A stretch of DNA of 35,988 bases from Methanobacterium sp. UBA176. GTDB taxonomy: Archaea > Methanobacteriota > Methanobacteria > Methanobacteriales > Methanobacteriaceae. The notes under the pieces were generated by a model. It made no database searches and was not told the origin of the DNA. It worked only from the letters and a program-made list of their open reading frames with translations. Where the stretch lies: the NCBI GenBank assembly GCA_002505765.1, contig DAVZ01000070.1:1-35988 (forward strand), given 5' to 3'. Shown here one piece after another: positions 1 through 8,433 of this stretch. The stretch's first letter is position 1. The number at the start of each line of letters is the position of its first letter. A program made the position numbers and the translations under genes.

Positions 1-10
1 TTGTATTTTT

Positions 11-32
11 AGGGACTGTAAAGTTAACCGGT
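11..32. repeat. Left copy of a 22-bp repeat found at both window edges
   Basis: The sequence AGGGACTGTAAAGTTAACCG followed by GT closely matches 35962-35983 at the other end of the window, in the same orientation, with two differences. No transposase reading frame follows here. It may be a remnant transposon end or a dispersed intergenic repeat; the window alone cannot decide. Confidence 0.4.
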
Positions 33-305
33 TGGAATGTTCATCAATATTTCATATTCGTTAATTATTGTTCTTTCAGTAAACAAAGACATATCAAGTC
101 AAAAATATTTCAATAGATCTGCTCAACCCCCAATAACTTACAACCCCCTATTTTTAAAATTTAATTCTATTTAATCTTAGAATTAGAATTGATATCAGAA
201 TTGATATTATATTAGTTAAAACAATAAAATGAGTCAGACTTATATGTTTAGTTTCTAAATAAGAGAAATAAATTTGTTTTTCTTTCTTCCGCAGCGTAGC
301 AAGGA

Positions 306-367
306 TTTTTTGATCAACCACTCAAAAAAACTCTGTTTTTTGCATGTCCCCAACACGAAGTGTGCGG
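306..367. repeat. Cluster of short hairpins, related to the array before rps8e
   Basis: TTTTTTGA at 306-313 pairs with TCAAAAAA at 322-329. AAAAAAC at 325-331 can instead pair with GTTTTTT at 335-341 around a TCT loop. ACAC at 353-356 pairs with GTGT at 360-363 around GAA. The order (an A/T hairpin, then CATG, then a CCC..AACA/TGT..CGG hairpin) parallels 12599-12642. It lies just beyond the 3' end of tatD and could act as a transcript end, but the resemblance to the other locus suggests a dispersed repeat. Confidence 0.45.
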
Positions 368-389
368 ATTTTTTTCTAAAAAGGTTGAA

Positions 390-1148
390 TTATATCCCAA
401 AAACTTTTTTAGCATTCTTATCAGTTATTTTTTCCACATCAGGAAATGATTTAGACTTTATTTCTGCAATTTTTTTAACTGTTTCTTCTACAAATACAGG
501 CTCATTTCTCTGGCTTTTATAAGGTGAAAGATATGGACTGTCAGTTTCTGTAAGGATTTTTTCTAAGGGAGTAGATCGAACAAGTTCTCTGTGAGCTTCT
601 GAATAACAGATAATTGTTGAAAAGGAAACATAATAACTTTCATCAATTATTTCAGTTAGTGTTTCAAGATCTCCTCCGTAACAATGGAAAACAACATCAA
701 CATCAGCCGAATATTTCTTAATTATCTCCAGTGCCTTTGATTCAGCTTCCCTTGCATGTATAACCACCGGCATTTCGTATTCGTTTGAAAGACCTATAAA
801 TGACCTGAAAATCTTAATCTGTCTATTTCTAGCTTCATTATCTTCAATATGATGAAAATCAAGTCCTGTTTCTCCAACGGCAACAGCCTTATCTATATTT
901 TCATTTATTTCTTTAAATACCTGTTCTATTATGTTATAATCAGCTTTTGATGCATTTACTGGATGAAAACCAAGCGTACCATTTAAAAAACCTTTATATT
1001 CTCCTATAAGTTTTAGAGTTCTCCGATTTCCCCCCAATGTTGCCCCTGAATTTATTATGGCCTTTAATTTTTTCTTTGCTCTTTCCATTACTTCTTCTCT
1101 GTTTTTATTGTATTCCTTAAAATCAACATGGCAGTGAGTATCGATCAT
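390..1148 (-). CDS. tatD: TatD family metal-dependent hydrolase (DNase-like)
   Basis: A 252-residue protein of normal TatD length. Metal-binding His5 and His7 lie in the N-terminal MIDTHCHVDF. Other family landmarks follow in order: GETGLDF (metal-bridging Glu), VIHARE, FHCYGG and the C-terminal TDSPYL aspartate. TatD proteins are TIM-barrel amidohydrolase-type enzymes, several with 3'-5' exonuclease activity on DNA or RNA; the substrate of archaeal members is not settled. The ATG at 1148 has a strong GGGGGGAGATG leader. It is followed downstream by hairpin-rich DNA and is preceded on the same strand by uppS with a 37-bp gap, so the two are probably cotranscribed. Confidence 0.9.
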   Translation of the reverse strand: MIDTHCHVDFKEYNKNREEVMERAKKKLKAIINSGATLGGNRRTLKLIGEYKGFLNGTLGFHPVNASKADYNIIEQVFKEINENIDKAVAVGETGLDFHHIEDNEARNRQIKIFRSFIGLSNEYEMPVVIHAREAESKALEIIKKYSADVDVVFHCYGGDLETLTEIIDESYYVSFSTIICYSEAHRELVRSTPLEKILTETDSPYLSPYKSQRNEPVFVEETVKKIAEIKSKSFPDVEKITDKNAKKVFGI

Positions 1149-1185
1149 GGCTTCATCTCCCCCCTCTAATTAGGAAAAATAGTAA

Positions 1186-1953
1186 TTATATTCCAAAACG
1201 CCTTTCTCTTTCCTGATATGACCTCAAAGCCCTTAAAAAATCAACTTTTCTTAATTCTGGCCATAAACTGTCACAGAAATATAATTCTGAGTATGAAGAT
1301 TGCCATAATAAAAATCCGCTGAGCCTCTCTTCTCCACTTGTCCTTATTATAAGGTTTGGGTCTTCTAAACCTGCAGTGTAAAGATTTTTATTAACTAAAT
1401 CTTCATTAATATCCTGAATTTGGATTTTACCCTCTTTAAATTCGATTGATATCTTTTTTATAGCGTCTAATATTTCCATACGCCCATCATATCCTATGGC
1501 AATATTAACGAGTCTTTTATCGTAATTCTCTGTGGATTTTTCTGCAATTATTATGGCCTCCCTTACATTCTCTGGAAGAAGTTCTAACTGGCCTACAGCC
1601 TTAACTCTAACTTTATTTTTGTGTATTTTGGGATTATTTGCAATTCCCTCGAAATTTTTCTGGAAAAGCTGCATTAATCCATCTACCTCCTGTGATGTTC
1701 TGTTAAAATTCTCAGTAGAGAATGCATAAGCAGTGACGATTTCTATTCCAAGTTCAATTGACCAGTCAAGTACCTTTTCAAGGGTATTCACACCCCTTTT
1801 ATGACCTTCTATGGCTTCCTTGTTACCCATTAACCTTGAATAACGTCTGTTACCATCCATAATTATTGCTATGTGTTTGGGCATGTTTTCAGACTTTAAA
1901 TTCCTTGAAATATACCATTCATACACTTTATAAACTGGTTTTAGTATCTGCAT
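1186..1953 (-). CDS. uppS: Cis-prenyltransferase (polyprenyl diphosphate synthase, UppS type)
   Basis: A 255-residue protein that condenses isopentenyl diphosphate units in cis to make the long polyprenyl carrier used for glycan and cell-wall assembly at the membrane. The catalytic aspartate is D33 in IIMDGNRR. The family signatures AYAFSTENF and IRTSGEERLSGFLLWQ, ending in SELYFCDSLWPE, are complete. The start at 1953 lies inside the end of mtxX (26-bp overlap), which implies translational coupling. A tail of aromatic and basic residues (RSYQERERRFG) is typical of the family. Confidence 0.95.
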   Translation of the reverse strand: MQILKPVYKVYEWYISRNLKSENMPKHIAIIMDGNRRYSRLMGNKEAIEGHKRGVNTLEKVLDWSIELGIEIVTAYAFSTENFNRTSQEVDGLMQLFQKNFEGIANNPKIHKNKVRVKAVGQLELLPENVREAIIIAEKSTENYDKRLVNIAIGYDGRMEILDAIKKISIEFKEGKIQIQDINEDLVNKNLYTAGLEDPNLIIRTSGEERLSGFLLWQSSYSELYFCDSLWPELRKVDFLRALRSYQERERRFGI

Positions 1954-2671
1954 GTTTATTCCTGCTTTTTAATCTTGCTAGATAGTGTGAAAATTCTAAT
2001 GCTCTTTTATATCCTTTTATGCTCTGTGCCCTGGAAGTATCGATGAATATTTCATCAATTCCAAGTGTAATGGCACCATAGCTCTTTCCAGAACCCAAAA
2101 AAACCAGGGTTCTAAATATCAGGTTTCCAGAAATTCCATCTGGTGCTAAAATGAAGTTTGCTTTATCTTTTATAGCATTTTCTATTAATATAAAATAGTG
2201 TTTAACAGAATATTTATTTTTTATTATCGTTGTTATATTTTCCGCTTCTTCTATTGAATCATAAATTTTCTTACTCCTACCGATATCCTGAGGCCTTCCA
2301 CCTGAAAGAATGGCAATTTTAGGGTTTATATCAATATTTTTTAGGAATTGAGCTCCTAATTCAATTATCTTAATTTTTTGTTCTTTACTATCCCCTTCAT
2401 CAATTCCTACAGGAGCAAAAAGGAACTTATGATTTTTTATCTCTAATAATGATGCCCTGTAAATATCTTTATTATATTTCTCCTTTAAAAATGGAATAAT
2501 CCATGAAGAACCAAGAGATCCGCGTACAGCGCCATTAATTTCTTTATTAACAAGCATTTGAATTAATTCTTCTTCTGATTCTGTTAAAATCACCTCAAAA
2601 TCCACTTCTTTTGAAGCCTCAATTATATTTTTATTTTCACCTACACCTGCTGCAATTTTCATAATAACCAT
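1928..2671 (-). CDS. mtxX: Methanogenesis marker protein 4 / MtxX
   Basis: A 247-residue protein matching the methanogen-restricted MtxX (methanogenesis marker 4) family, which is distantly related to phosphate acyl/acetyltransferases. Recognisable parts are the N-terminal KIAAGVGENKNI, GAVRGSLGSS in the middle, the glycine-rich ILSGGRPQDIGRS and the C-terminal ILAPDGISGNLIFRTLVFLG with GAITLGIDEIFIDTSR. The biochemical role is unknown; the name comes from early linkage with methyltransferase genes. There are two possible ATG starts, 2671 and 2662; the second gives MKIAAGVG and may be the real one. It overlaps uppS by 26 bp and is probably the promoter-proximal gene of the mtxX-uppS-tatD unit. 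Confidence 0.85.
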   Translation of the reverse strand: MVIMKIAAGVGENKNIIEASKEVDFEVILTESEEELIQMLVNKEINGAVRGSLGSSWIIPFLKEKYNKDIYRASLLEIKNHKFLFAPVGIDEGDSKEQKIKIIELGAQFLKNIDINPKIAILSGGRPQDIGRSKKIYDSIEEAENITTIIKNKYSVKHYFILIENAIKDKANFILAPDGISGNLIFRTLVFLGSGKSYGAITLGIDEIFIDTSRAQSIKGYKRALEFSHYLARLKSRNKHADTKTSL

Positions 2672-3251
2672 TCACAGATTTTATTTTTTAAATATTATAT
2701 TATCCCATTGTAAATTTAAATATTTTTTTAAAGGCCCATTTGAACATAAAATTAGTCAAAACAAAATATTTTATTTTTAAAGTATTATTAAAGATTTATA
2801 CTATAGATTAAACTTTTCAAAATCTCAATAATTTTAAATATAACTTTTAACGATTTTATTAAATTATTTAAGGTTGGAAAGCAATTAAATAAAAAAAAAT
2901 ATAGTTTATTTAGATTAAAATCAATATTAAATTTTTAATATAGTTATTTAAATAATATAAAATTATTTAATTCTTTATAAATTATTTAATATTAATTAAA
3001 ACATTTTTATTAATATATAAAAATTTAATATCTTTCATTGAATTTGTATTTAATAGAAAAATACTTATTCCATGAAGTTCGTATATACTAACATAGAAAA
3101 TTAAAAAATTATATTATTTAAAGAAAAATAGATTAAAATAATAACTATTAGTCTAAATTTAAATTTTTAAACGTTTTTAATCTTATAAACTTCAAATATA
3201 ATTTAAATTTTATCTTTAAAATTAAATTAATTATTTTAAAGGTGGGCATAA
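2672..3251. other. Very AT-rich intergenic spacer
   Basis: About 580 bp composed almost wholly of A and T, with many TTTAAATA- and TATA-like strings. It lies between divergent genes (mtxX on minus, the zinc-ribbon gene on plus) and must hold both promoters. No open frame, tRNA-like fold or clear repeat array stands out. The composition makes any single TATA-box call meaningless. Confidence 0.5.
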
Positions 3252-3899
3252 ATGATACTGGATAAGGAAGTAAATAGAGTATTTGGGTTTAGTCCTAACA
3301 CTAATATATATGGAGGATATCTGATCTGTGATAGCTGTAAAGGATATTATAAACTCAAATATAATGAATCCGCAGACGATTTTTTAAGATGTGAATGCGG
3401 TGGAGCTCTAAGATATCGTCAAAACATTGATAACTTATTAAAAGCTCCTCAAATCCTGGACACATACGAAGATATTCAAATCCATGACGAAATGGATGAA
3501 TATGATGAATACAAGGGATTACAGCAAATTGTTGATTTTTTAAGAATTAAAGCTACCCAACGTAAGAAATTTTTAGAAGAACTGCACCGACGAGTAATAG
3601 AACAGGAAGAACTTTTGAATGAAATTAAAAATGAAAGTTATGCTAAAATAAAATCCGAAAATACATCTTTGCAGGAAATTCTTGAAGAAAAAAACATTAA
3701 TAACGACATTTCCGGCCAGAAAAAAGTTATTGGTAATATCATAGATAATGAAGATAGATTTTTGTCCCTTCTTCATGAAAAAAGAAATAAAAAATCAAGT
3801 GCTTCAGGAAAGGCATATCTCCATACTTTAACAAATATTAGGATTGTAGCTCCTCTAATAATAGCTGTAAGTATTATATTCCTTTATATTTTAAAATAA
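3252..3899 (+). CDS. Zinc-ribbon, coiled-coil, tail-anchored membrane protein (paralogue 1)
   Basis: A 215-residue protein without a recognised function. Residues 22-51 form a compact zinc ribbon with C26, C29, C47 and C49 (CDSC...CECG). Residues about 75-170 are rich in Glu, Lys and Leu and should form a helical coiled coil. The last 20 residues (APLIIAVSIIFLYIL) form a single hydrophobic segment ending in one lysine, so the protein is probably tail-anchored with its bulk in the cytoplasm. GGTGGG lies seven bases before the ATG. The next gene is a clear paralogue in the same domain order. The ribbon plus coil could be a protein- or nucleic-acid-binding scaffold at the membrane; this is inference. 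Confidence 0.8.
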   Translation: MILDKEVNRVFGFSPNTNIYGGYLICDSCKGYYKLKYNESADDFLRCECGGALRYRQNIDNLLKAPQILDTYEDIQIHDEMDEYDEYKGLQQIVDFLRIKATQRKKFLEELHRRVIEQEELLNEIKNESYAKIKSENTSLQEILEEKNINNDISGQKKVIGNIIDNEDRFLSLLHEKRNKKSSASGKAYLHTLTNIRIVAPLIIAVSIIFLYILK

Positions 3900-4177
3900 A
3901 TATCAGCGGGAAAATCGATACCTCTTATATTTATTATTTTAATAAATAGATGATTTACCAGCTTTTTTTTGAGATTTGAAACTTTCAAATAAGCATTTTA
4001 AAATTAATTTTAATTTAAAATAACAAAAAGTACTTATTTTATGAAATTTGGATATATCAACTATATGTATATAAATTAATAACTATCCTTTAAACACTTA
4101 AATCATTACTTAAATTATTTTTTTCCATTAATAAAAATAATGGGGATTAGAAGTAAATTTATAAGTGGAAGTACAAT

Positions 4178-4783
4178 ATGGGTCCAAATAGTAATAAATA
4201 CGGTAAATTAGAACTTGATTCAGGAAAAAATGGTTATTTGATATGCCGTAGCTGTCATGGATACTATGAATTAAAAGATAATGAGTCCCTTGAAGACTTT
4301 AATGCATGTGAATGTGGCAGTCCACTTGAATATGCAGATAATATTGATGATCTTTTAAAATCTCCCAGAACTTCTAATTATGATTATGATAATGAATACG
4401 AAGAATTGCAGGAAATAGTTGATTTTCTAAAAGATGAAACTCGAGAACGTAAAGAACTATTAAAAAACCTATCTGAACGCGTGACCATTCAAGAACAGGC
4501 ACTTAATAACATTAACAGGAAAAAATTAATGGAAATAAGGGATGAAAAATCCATATGGGATTTACTGGAAGAGAGTGATATTGAAAAAGAAATTAACGAA
4601 CAAAAAAGATTAACTGAAAATAATATCAAACAGGAGGAAGCGTTTTTATCAAGAATTCAACAGAAAAGAAGTATATCCAGTAAATCGTTAATGAGTGCGC
4701 AATATGATTACCTGCCATTTATACTGATTACAGGGATTATAATTGTCCTACTGGTAGTATTACTGATGATTGCTGCTATGTAA
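4178..4783 (+). CDS. Zinc-ribbon, coiled-coil, tail-anchored membrane protein (paralogue 2)
   Basis: A 201-residue tandem paralogue of the gene ending at 3899. The zinc ribbon uses C23, C26, C44 and C46. Shared blocks are GYLIC.SC.GYY.LK.NES..DF..CECG, NIDDLLKSP, and LQEIVDFL followed by a basic/acidic helical region. The C-terminal about 22 residues (YLPFILITGIIIVLLVVLL) are a transmembrane segment. The N-terminus differs and the ribosome-binding site is weak (AAGTGGAAG). A 278-bp AT-rich gap separates it from its neighbour, so it may have its own promoter. Function unknown. Confidence 0.8.
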   Translation: MGPNSNKYGKLELDSGKNGYLICRSCHGYYELKDNESLEDFNACECGSPLEYADNIDDLLKSPRTSNYDYDNEYEELQEIVDFLKDETRERKELLKNLSERVTIQEQALNNINRKKLMEIRDEKSIWDLLEESDIEKEINEQKRLTENNIKQEEAFLSRIQQKRSISSKSLMSAQYDYLPFILITGIIIVLLVVLLMIAAM

Positions 4784-4804
4784 AAAATATTTACTGAACA
4801 TTTG

Positions 4805-6061
4805 CTATTTTAATTTTTTCAGGTGATCTTCCATTATTTGAGCAGTTCTATCCATTTCTTCTTCCCCATGCATTAAAGAAATAAAACAGCATTCGAATTG
4901 GGATGGAGGGACAAATACACCTTTTTTAAGGAGTTCATGAAAGTATCTGTTGAAGATATCAGTATCTGCAGTTTTAGCATCTTTGTAATCATAAACTTCA
5001 TTTTGAGTAAAGTAAATCTGGAACATTGAGCTTAAACCTGCAAGTTTAAAATTCAGGTTATTATCATCAAGTATTTCCCGAATCAGAGTCCTCAGATAGT
5101 CTCCTTTTTTGTCCATCTGGACATAGAAGTTATTATTAAGTTGTTTAAGCATGGAGAGACCTGCAGTTACAGAAATAGGGTTACCATTAAAGGTACCTGC
5201 CTGGTAAACACTTCCTGAAGGGGCTATCATCTCCATTAATTCTTTTTTACCAGCAAGAGCCCCCATTGGGAATCCACCGCCTAAAATTTTCCCCAGTGTA
5301 ACTAAATCAGGTTTAACGTCATAATATTCTTGCGCTCCACCTTCAGCTATTCTAAATCCTGTTATTACTTCATCAAAGATAAGAATTATACTGTTTTCCT
5401 CAGTAATTTTCCGTAAAAATTTTAAATATCCGTTTTTTGGAGCGATACATCCTATATTAGCCATTACAGGTTCTACAATTATAGCAGCAATATCATCTTC
5501 TTTTTTAATTAAATCCAGTAGAGTTTCTTCATCGTTAAATGGAATCAAAACAGTATTTTTTGTGGTATCCTCAGGGACGCCAGGTGAATCAGGCAATCCA
5601 ACTGCTCCAGAGCCTGATTTTACAAGAACATAATCATGCGCGCCGTGATAGGAGCCTTCAAATTTGATGATCTTTTTTTTACCCGTTGATGCCCTTGCAA
5701 GCCTGATGGCACTCATTGTGGCTTCTGTACCTGAATTTACAAATCGAACCATTTCTGCACAGGGGACCTTTTCAATAACCAATTTTGCAAGCTCCATTTC
5801 CTTTTGTGTTGGTACACCAAAGGCTGTACCCTGTTCTAATTGTTTTTTAATGTCATTTATTATTTTAAAGTTTGCATGACCTAAAACAAGAGGTCCATAA
5901 GCAAGACAGTAATCAATATAATCATTTCCATCAACATCGAATAGTATAGATCCTTTTCCATGTTTTGCAAAAAAAGGATACGGCTTATAAGCCCTTACAG
6001 GTGAATTAACACCTCCTGGAAGGTACTTTTTCGCTTCTATGAAAAATTCTTCTGATTTCAT
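4805..6061 (-). CDS. hemL: Glutamate-1-semialdehyde 2,1-aminomutase
   Basis: A 418-residue PLP enzyme that converts glutamate-1-semialdehyde to 5-aminolevulinate, the tetrapyrrole precursor feeding coenzyme F430, cobamide and sirohaem synthesis. Landmarks are PGGVNSPVRAY near the N-terminus, RFVNSGTEATMSAIRLARA, the aspartate in LIFDEVITGFR, the Schiff-base lysine in DLVTLGKILGGGFPMGA (roughly residue 260) and QAGTFNGNP. Length and motif order are complete. cbiC lies 33 bp upstream on the same strand, so the pair probably forms a tetrapyrrole operon. Confidence 0.96.
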   Translation of the reverse strand: MKSEEFFIEAKKYLPGGVNSPVRAYKPYPFFAKHGKGSILFDVDGNDYIDYCLAYGPLVLGHANFKIINDIKKQLEQGTAFGVPTQKEMELAKLVIEKVPCAEMVRFVNSGTEATMSAIRLARASTGKKKIIKFEGSYHGAHDYVLVKSGSGAVGLPDSPGVPEDTTKNTVLIPFNDEETLLDLIKKEDDIAAIIVEPVMANIGCIAPKNGYLKFLRKITEENSIILIFDEVITGFRIAEGGAQEYYDVKPDLVTLGKILGGGFPMGALAGKKELMEMIAPSGSVYQAGTFNGNPISVTAGLSMLKQLNNNFYVQMDKKGDYLRTLIREILDDNNLNFKLAGLSSMFQIYFTQNEVYDYKDAKTADTDIFNRYFHELLKKGVFVPPSQFECCFISLMHGEEEMDRTAQIMEDHLKKLK

Positions 6062-6094
6062 TTTTTTTGCTCCTATTTTAATTAAAAATCAAAA

Positions 6095-6718
6095 TTAATC
6101 CTTATTAATCCCAATAATTGTATTTACAACTGCTACTGCAACTGGAGTTCCGCCTTTAGGTCCTTCAGTTATAACGTTAGGGATTTCTGTTTTCTTAAGA
6201 AAATCTTTTGATTCAGCAGCCCCCACAAATCCTACAGGAACTCCTATAATTGAACTAACCTTCATTCCCTGATTTTCAACCAGATCTATAGCCTCAAAAA
6301 GAGCTGTTGGCGCATTTCCAATGGCTATGATACCATCAAAGCCTTTATCATGTGCTACGCGAATCGCTGCTGCTGCACGGGTAATCTGTTCTTCTTTTGC
6401 AATTTTAAGAGTTTCTTCATGGCTTATGTAGCATTTTATTTCCCCAGAGTATTCATTTATGCCTGCCCGTACCATATTAATGTCTGTTAAGATATCCTTT
6501 TGAGTTTCTATGGCTTTAACACTTTCTGAAACAAAATCAGGGGATATTCTGGTAATTTCTGCATATTCCGGGTCTGCTGTTGAATGTACAATCCTCTCAA
6601 TTATAAGCTGTTCATCAGGAGAAAGATCCTTTATTTTATCGCCTATTAATGCCCTTACTATTTTCCTGCTCTTTGATGCTATACCATAGCCCTGTTTTGT
6701 AGATGCTCCCATGAACAT
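6095..6718 (-). CDS. cbiC: Cobalt-precorrin-8 methylmutase
   Basis: A 207-residue protein of the CobH/CbiC family, which moves the C-11 methyl group to C-12 to give cobyrinate in the anaerobic cobalamin pathway. Diagnostic segments are GIASKSRKIV, ERIVHSTADPEYAEI (with the conserved histidine), the TDINMVRAGI region, GIIAIGNAPTALFEAIDL, and the closing IIGVPVGFVGAAESK with GPKGGTPVAVAVVNTI. Translation may begin at the ATG at 6718 or two codons later at 6712 (MGASTKQGYG). It is the first gene of the probable cbiC-hemL unit; methanogens need the corrinoid for Mtr and other methyltransferases. Confidence 0.95.
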   Translation of the reverse strand: MFMGASTKQGYGIASKSRKIVRALIGDKIKDLSPDEQLIIERIVHSTADPEYAEITRISPDFVSESVKAIETQKDILTDINMVRAGINEYSGEIKCYISHEETLKIAKEEQITRAAAAIRVAHDKGFDGIIAIGNAPTALFEAIDLVENQGMKVSSIIGVPVGFVGAAESKDFLKKTEIPNVITEGPKGGTPVAVAVVNTIIGINKD

Positions 6719-7110
6719 AGTTTCACGTTTAAAACATTATTTCCAAATTCTATTAAAGAGTTTCACATTTAAATATAAAAAACTTTTCAGGTACTGGGGT
6801 TGTATACTTATTGGGGGGTTAGAATTTTCCATCTATTTCTTGGTTAAATAAGCCCTCCATTCAAGAAAATAAAGATTATTATGGTTAAATAGAAAATGTA
6901 AAACACAACCAGCACCCATTAACTTTACATCCCACTATTATAAATCAATATAGAAAGATATTTATGATCATCTCATCAAAGCACGATAATAACATGAATA
7001 AATTCCTGTATTTCATTATTACCTCAAATTTATTAATATTCACTAAAAATAATTCAAAAAAAAATTGTGGTGTAATAAATGAGTTTAAAGGAGTTGCAAT
7101 TAGCAGCAAT

Positions 7111-7147
7111 GCTGCAGAATGTATTCCAGTAAAACAAGGATTGCGAC
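7111..7147 (+). repeat. Solitary CRISPR-like repeat, copy 1
   Basis: 37 nt beginning GCTGCAGAATGTATTCCAGT and ending AAAACAAGGATTGCGAC. It shares the CCAGTAAAACAAGGATTG core and the GYRAC end with six other copies in the window. No second repeat is found at CRISPR spacing on either side. Confidence 0.75.
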
Positions 7148-7267
7148 TGCTTTGTCGGTTGCCTGGGCTATTTTATCCATCTGCCCCTATGTGAGGTTCC
7201 CTACTTTCTGAGCTACTTCTGAAGCTTTGTCGGTTGCTTGTATTATTATATTCATTATTGCAGACAT
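7148..7267 (-). pseudogene. Broken small frame with two ATDKA segments
   Basis: On the minus strand, GGAGGGG lies seven bases before an ATG at 7267. The frame reads MSAIMNIIIQATDKASEVAQ and on to KVGNLT, then a TAG, then GQMDKIAQATDKAVA, where it runs into the CRISPR-like repeat. The duplicated ATDKA phrase and the good ribosome-binding site suggest a real small gene that has decayed. No family is recognised. Confidence 0.35.
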
Positions 7268-7364
7268 TAGCATGCCCCTCCCCGGGTTTTTTGGTAAATT
7301 TTAAATAATTAAAAAAAATAGATATCAATTCATGAACTAACTTTTTTAGAGGTGTAAAAAAAAT

Positions 7365-7751
7365 ATGGAAAAAAAGAAATATTTGGCTTTAATAGCAATT
7401 GTTGTGTTTATTGTAGCGCTATCAGGATGTACAAGCTCTAATACTACTACCTCGACAGTGAACCAAACAACATACAAAATAACTGATGACATGATCCGTA
7501 TCAAAGCAGATGTATGGGAGGGTACACCCGAGAACACCCCCTTATTTGAAGCAGGGTATCCAGCATCCATTGAAGCAGGGAACATAACCTATTTTGTAGA
7601 TGATAGTGTTTATCAACCATTAATACAATATTTTGGGATTAATGGGACAGATAAACCGTTCTATGCTAAAGTGGAAACCCGCCAAGTCTTACTGAACCCC
7701 GATGCAAAAATCATCGTAGAAGTGTTTGACCTGGAAGGAAAACCCCTCTAA
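7365..7751 (+). CDS. Small secreted lipoprotein, function unknown
   Basis: A 128-residue protein with a classic lipoprotein signal: the N-terminal MEKKK, then a hydrophobic stretch, then the lipobox LSGC at about residues 19-22, followed by a Ser/Thr/Asn linker. The rest (about 95 residues) is a soluble domain of unknown family with a conserved-looking AGYPASIEAGN segment. It is probably anchored on the outer face of the membrane. GAGGTG precedes the ATG by about ten bases. Flanking DNA carries CRISPR-like repeats on both sides (7111 and 7845), so this gene sits in a rearranged stretch. Confidence 0.75.
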   Translation: MEKKKYLALIAIVVFIVALSGCTSSNTTTSTVNQTTYKITDDMIRIKADVWEGTPENTPLFEAGYPASIEAGNITYFVDDSVYQPLIQYFGINGTDKPFYAKVETRQVLLNPDAKIIVEVFDLEGKPL

Positions 7752-7765
7752 AACTTTTTATTTTT

Positions 7766-7830
7766 TTACTTCATTCATCTCTTTATACAGCTCCGGCCTA
7801 CTTTTTGCTATCACTGCTGATTGAACTACT
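7766..7830 (-). pseudogene. Possible C-terminal gene remnant beside a CRISPR-like repeat
   Basis: The minus strand just beyond the repeat at 7845-7881 encodes a short peptide with coding-like composition (VQSAVIAKSRPELYKEMNEV, then KK and a stop) but no upstream gene. It looks like the tail of a gene whose front was lost. It is too short to identify. Confidence 0.25.
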
Positions 7831-7844
7831 ATCATCTTGTGTTG

Positions 7845-7881
7845 ATTGCAGAAGGTTTTCCACTAAAACAAGGATTGTAAC
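7845..7881 (+). repeat. Solitary CRISPR-like repeat, copy 2
   Basis: 37 nt beginning ATTGCAGAAGGTTTTCCACT and ending AAAACAAGGATTGTAAC. It resembles copies 4 and 7 most closely (the GAAGGTTTTCC variant). It is isolated, with no repeat at CRISPR spacing. Confidence 0.75.
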
Positions 7882-8421
7882 TCCTTACCCTTAGCATCTA
7901 AAAAAGATAGATTCCTCAAATATATGTAAAACAGCAATTAAAAATGGTTAAAATTAATTTTAAAAAATTTTAATGCTTTAAATTGCTATTTTAAGATTAA
8001 AAGCTAATATAATCCTAAACAAATAACACTGATTTAGACTATCAAACTTAAATATCTGCTATTAAATGATTTATAGATTTAAATAGCATTTATATTTATT
8101 TTTATCCAGTTTAAGACAAATATACGCCTAAAATGGATTTGAATAATTCTAATACTAATACAATACCAATAATTAACGCTTATTTTTCTAATATAGTTTT
8201 TATTAGACCTTATTTATCAGAAATACTTATCCAGAAATTTTAAGCTTGATACATAATTTTAAAATCCTCTAATTGGATTTATTATGAAAAAATAAGTTTT
8301 AATAACCTGTTTTTCTCAATTTTAAACCAAAAGCTTTAAATAACGAGTGAAAATAAATATCTTTTATCAAGAAACAATAAAAAATGTTTCGTTGAAATGA
8401 AACTGTGTAGTTTTTGGACTT

Positions 8422-8428
8422 GGAGGTG
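8422..8428 (+). promoter_or_regulatory. Ribosome-binding site that points to an ATT start
   Basis: GGAGGTG is a near-perfect Shine-Dalgarno sequence. It is placed five bases before ATT at 8434 but about 30 bases before the first conventional start, GTG at 8458. There is no ATG, GTG or TTG in frame between the upstream stop (8398) and 8458 other than that GTG. Confidence 0.6.
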
Positions 8429-8433
8429 GTTAT

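Larger units (their letters stand above)
1..389. other. Intergenic region downstream of tatD with a hairpin cluster
   Basis: No convincing gene is present. The first 280 bases are AT-rich, apart from the edge repeat at 11-32. Bases 306-367 hold short inverted repeats listed separately. An 82-residue open frame from 274 overlaps tatD antisense and looks like a shadow of it. Confidence 0.5.
6719..7364. other. Intergenic region with CRISPR-like repeat and broken small frames
   Basis: No intact gene is evident. The stretch holds a solitary 37-nt CRISPR-like repeat at 7111-7147. To its left is a short plus-strand start (ATG at 7080 after GGTG) that runs only 17 codons before ending in the repeat. 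To its right is a broken minus-strand frame. The 76-residue open frame 6964-7194 crosses the repeat and is not credible as a gene. Confidence 0.5.
7752..8421. other. AT-rich intergenic region with one CRISPR-like repeat
   Basis: Apart from the repeat at 7845-7881 and the short minus-strand frame beside it, this is AT-rich sequence. It must contain the promoter of the secreted protein at 8434. Nothing else is recognised. Confidence 0.45.

Noticed and set aside
6964..7194. 76-residue open frame on the plus strand
   Set aside because: It crosses a CRISPR-like repeat, has no ribosome-binding site at its start, and its middle part is the translated repeat.
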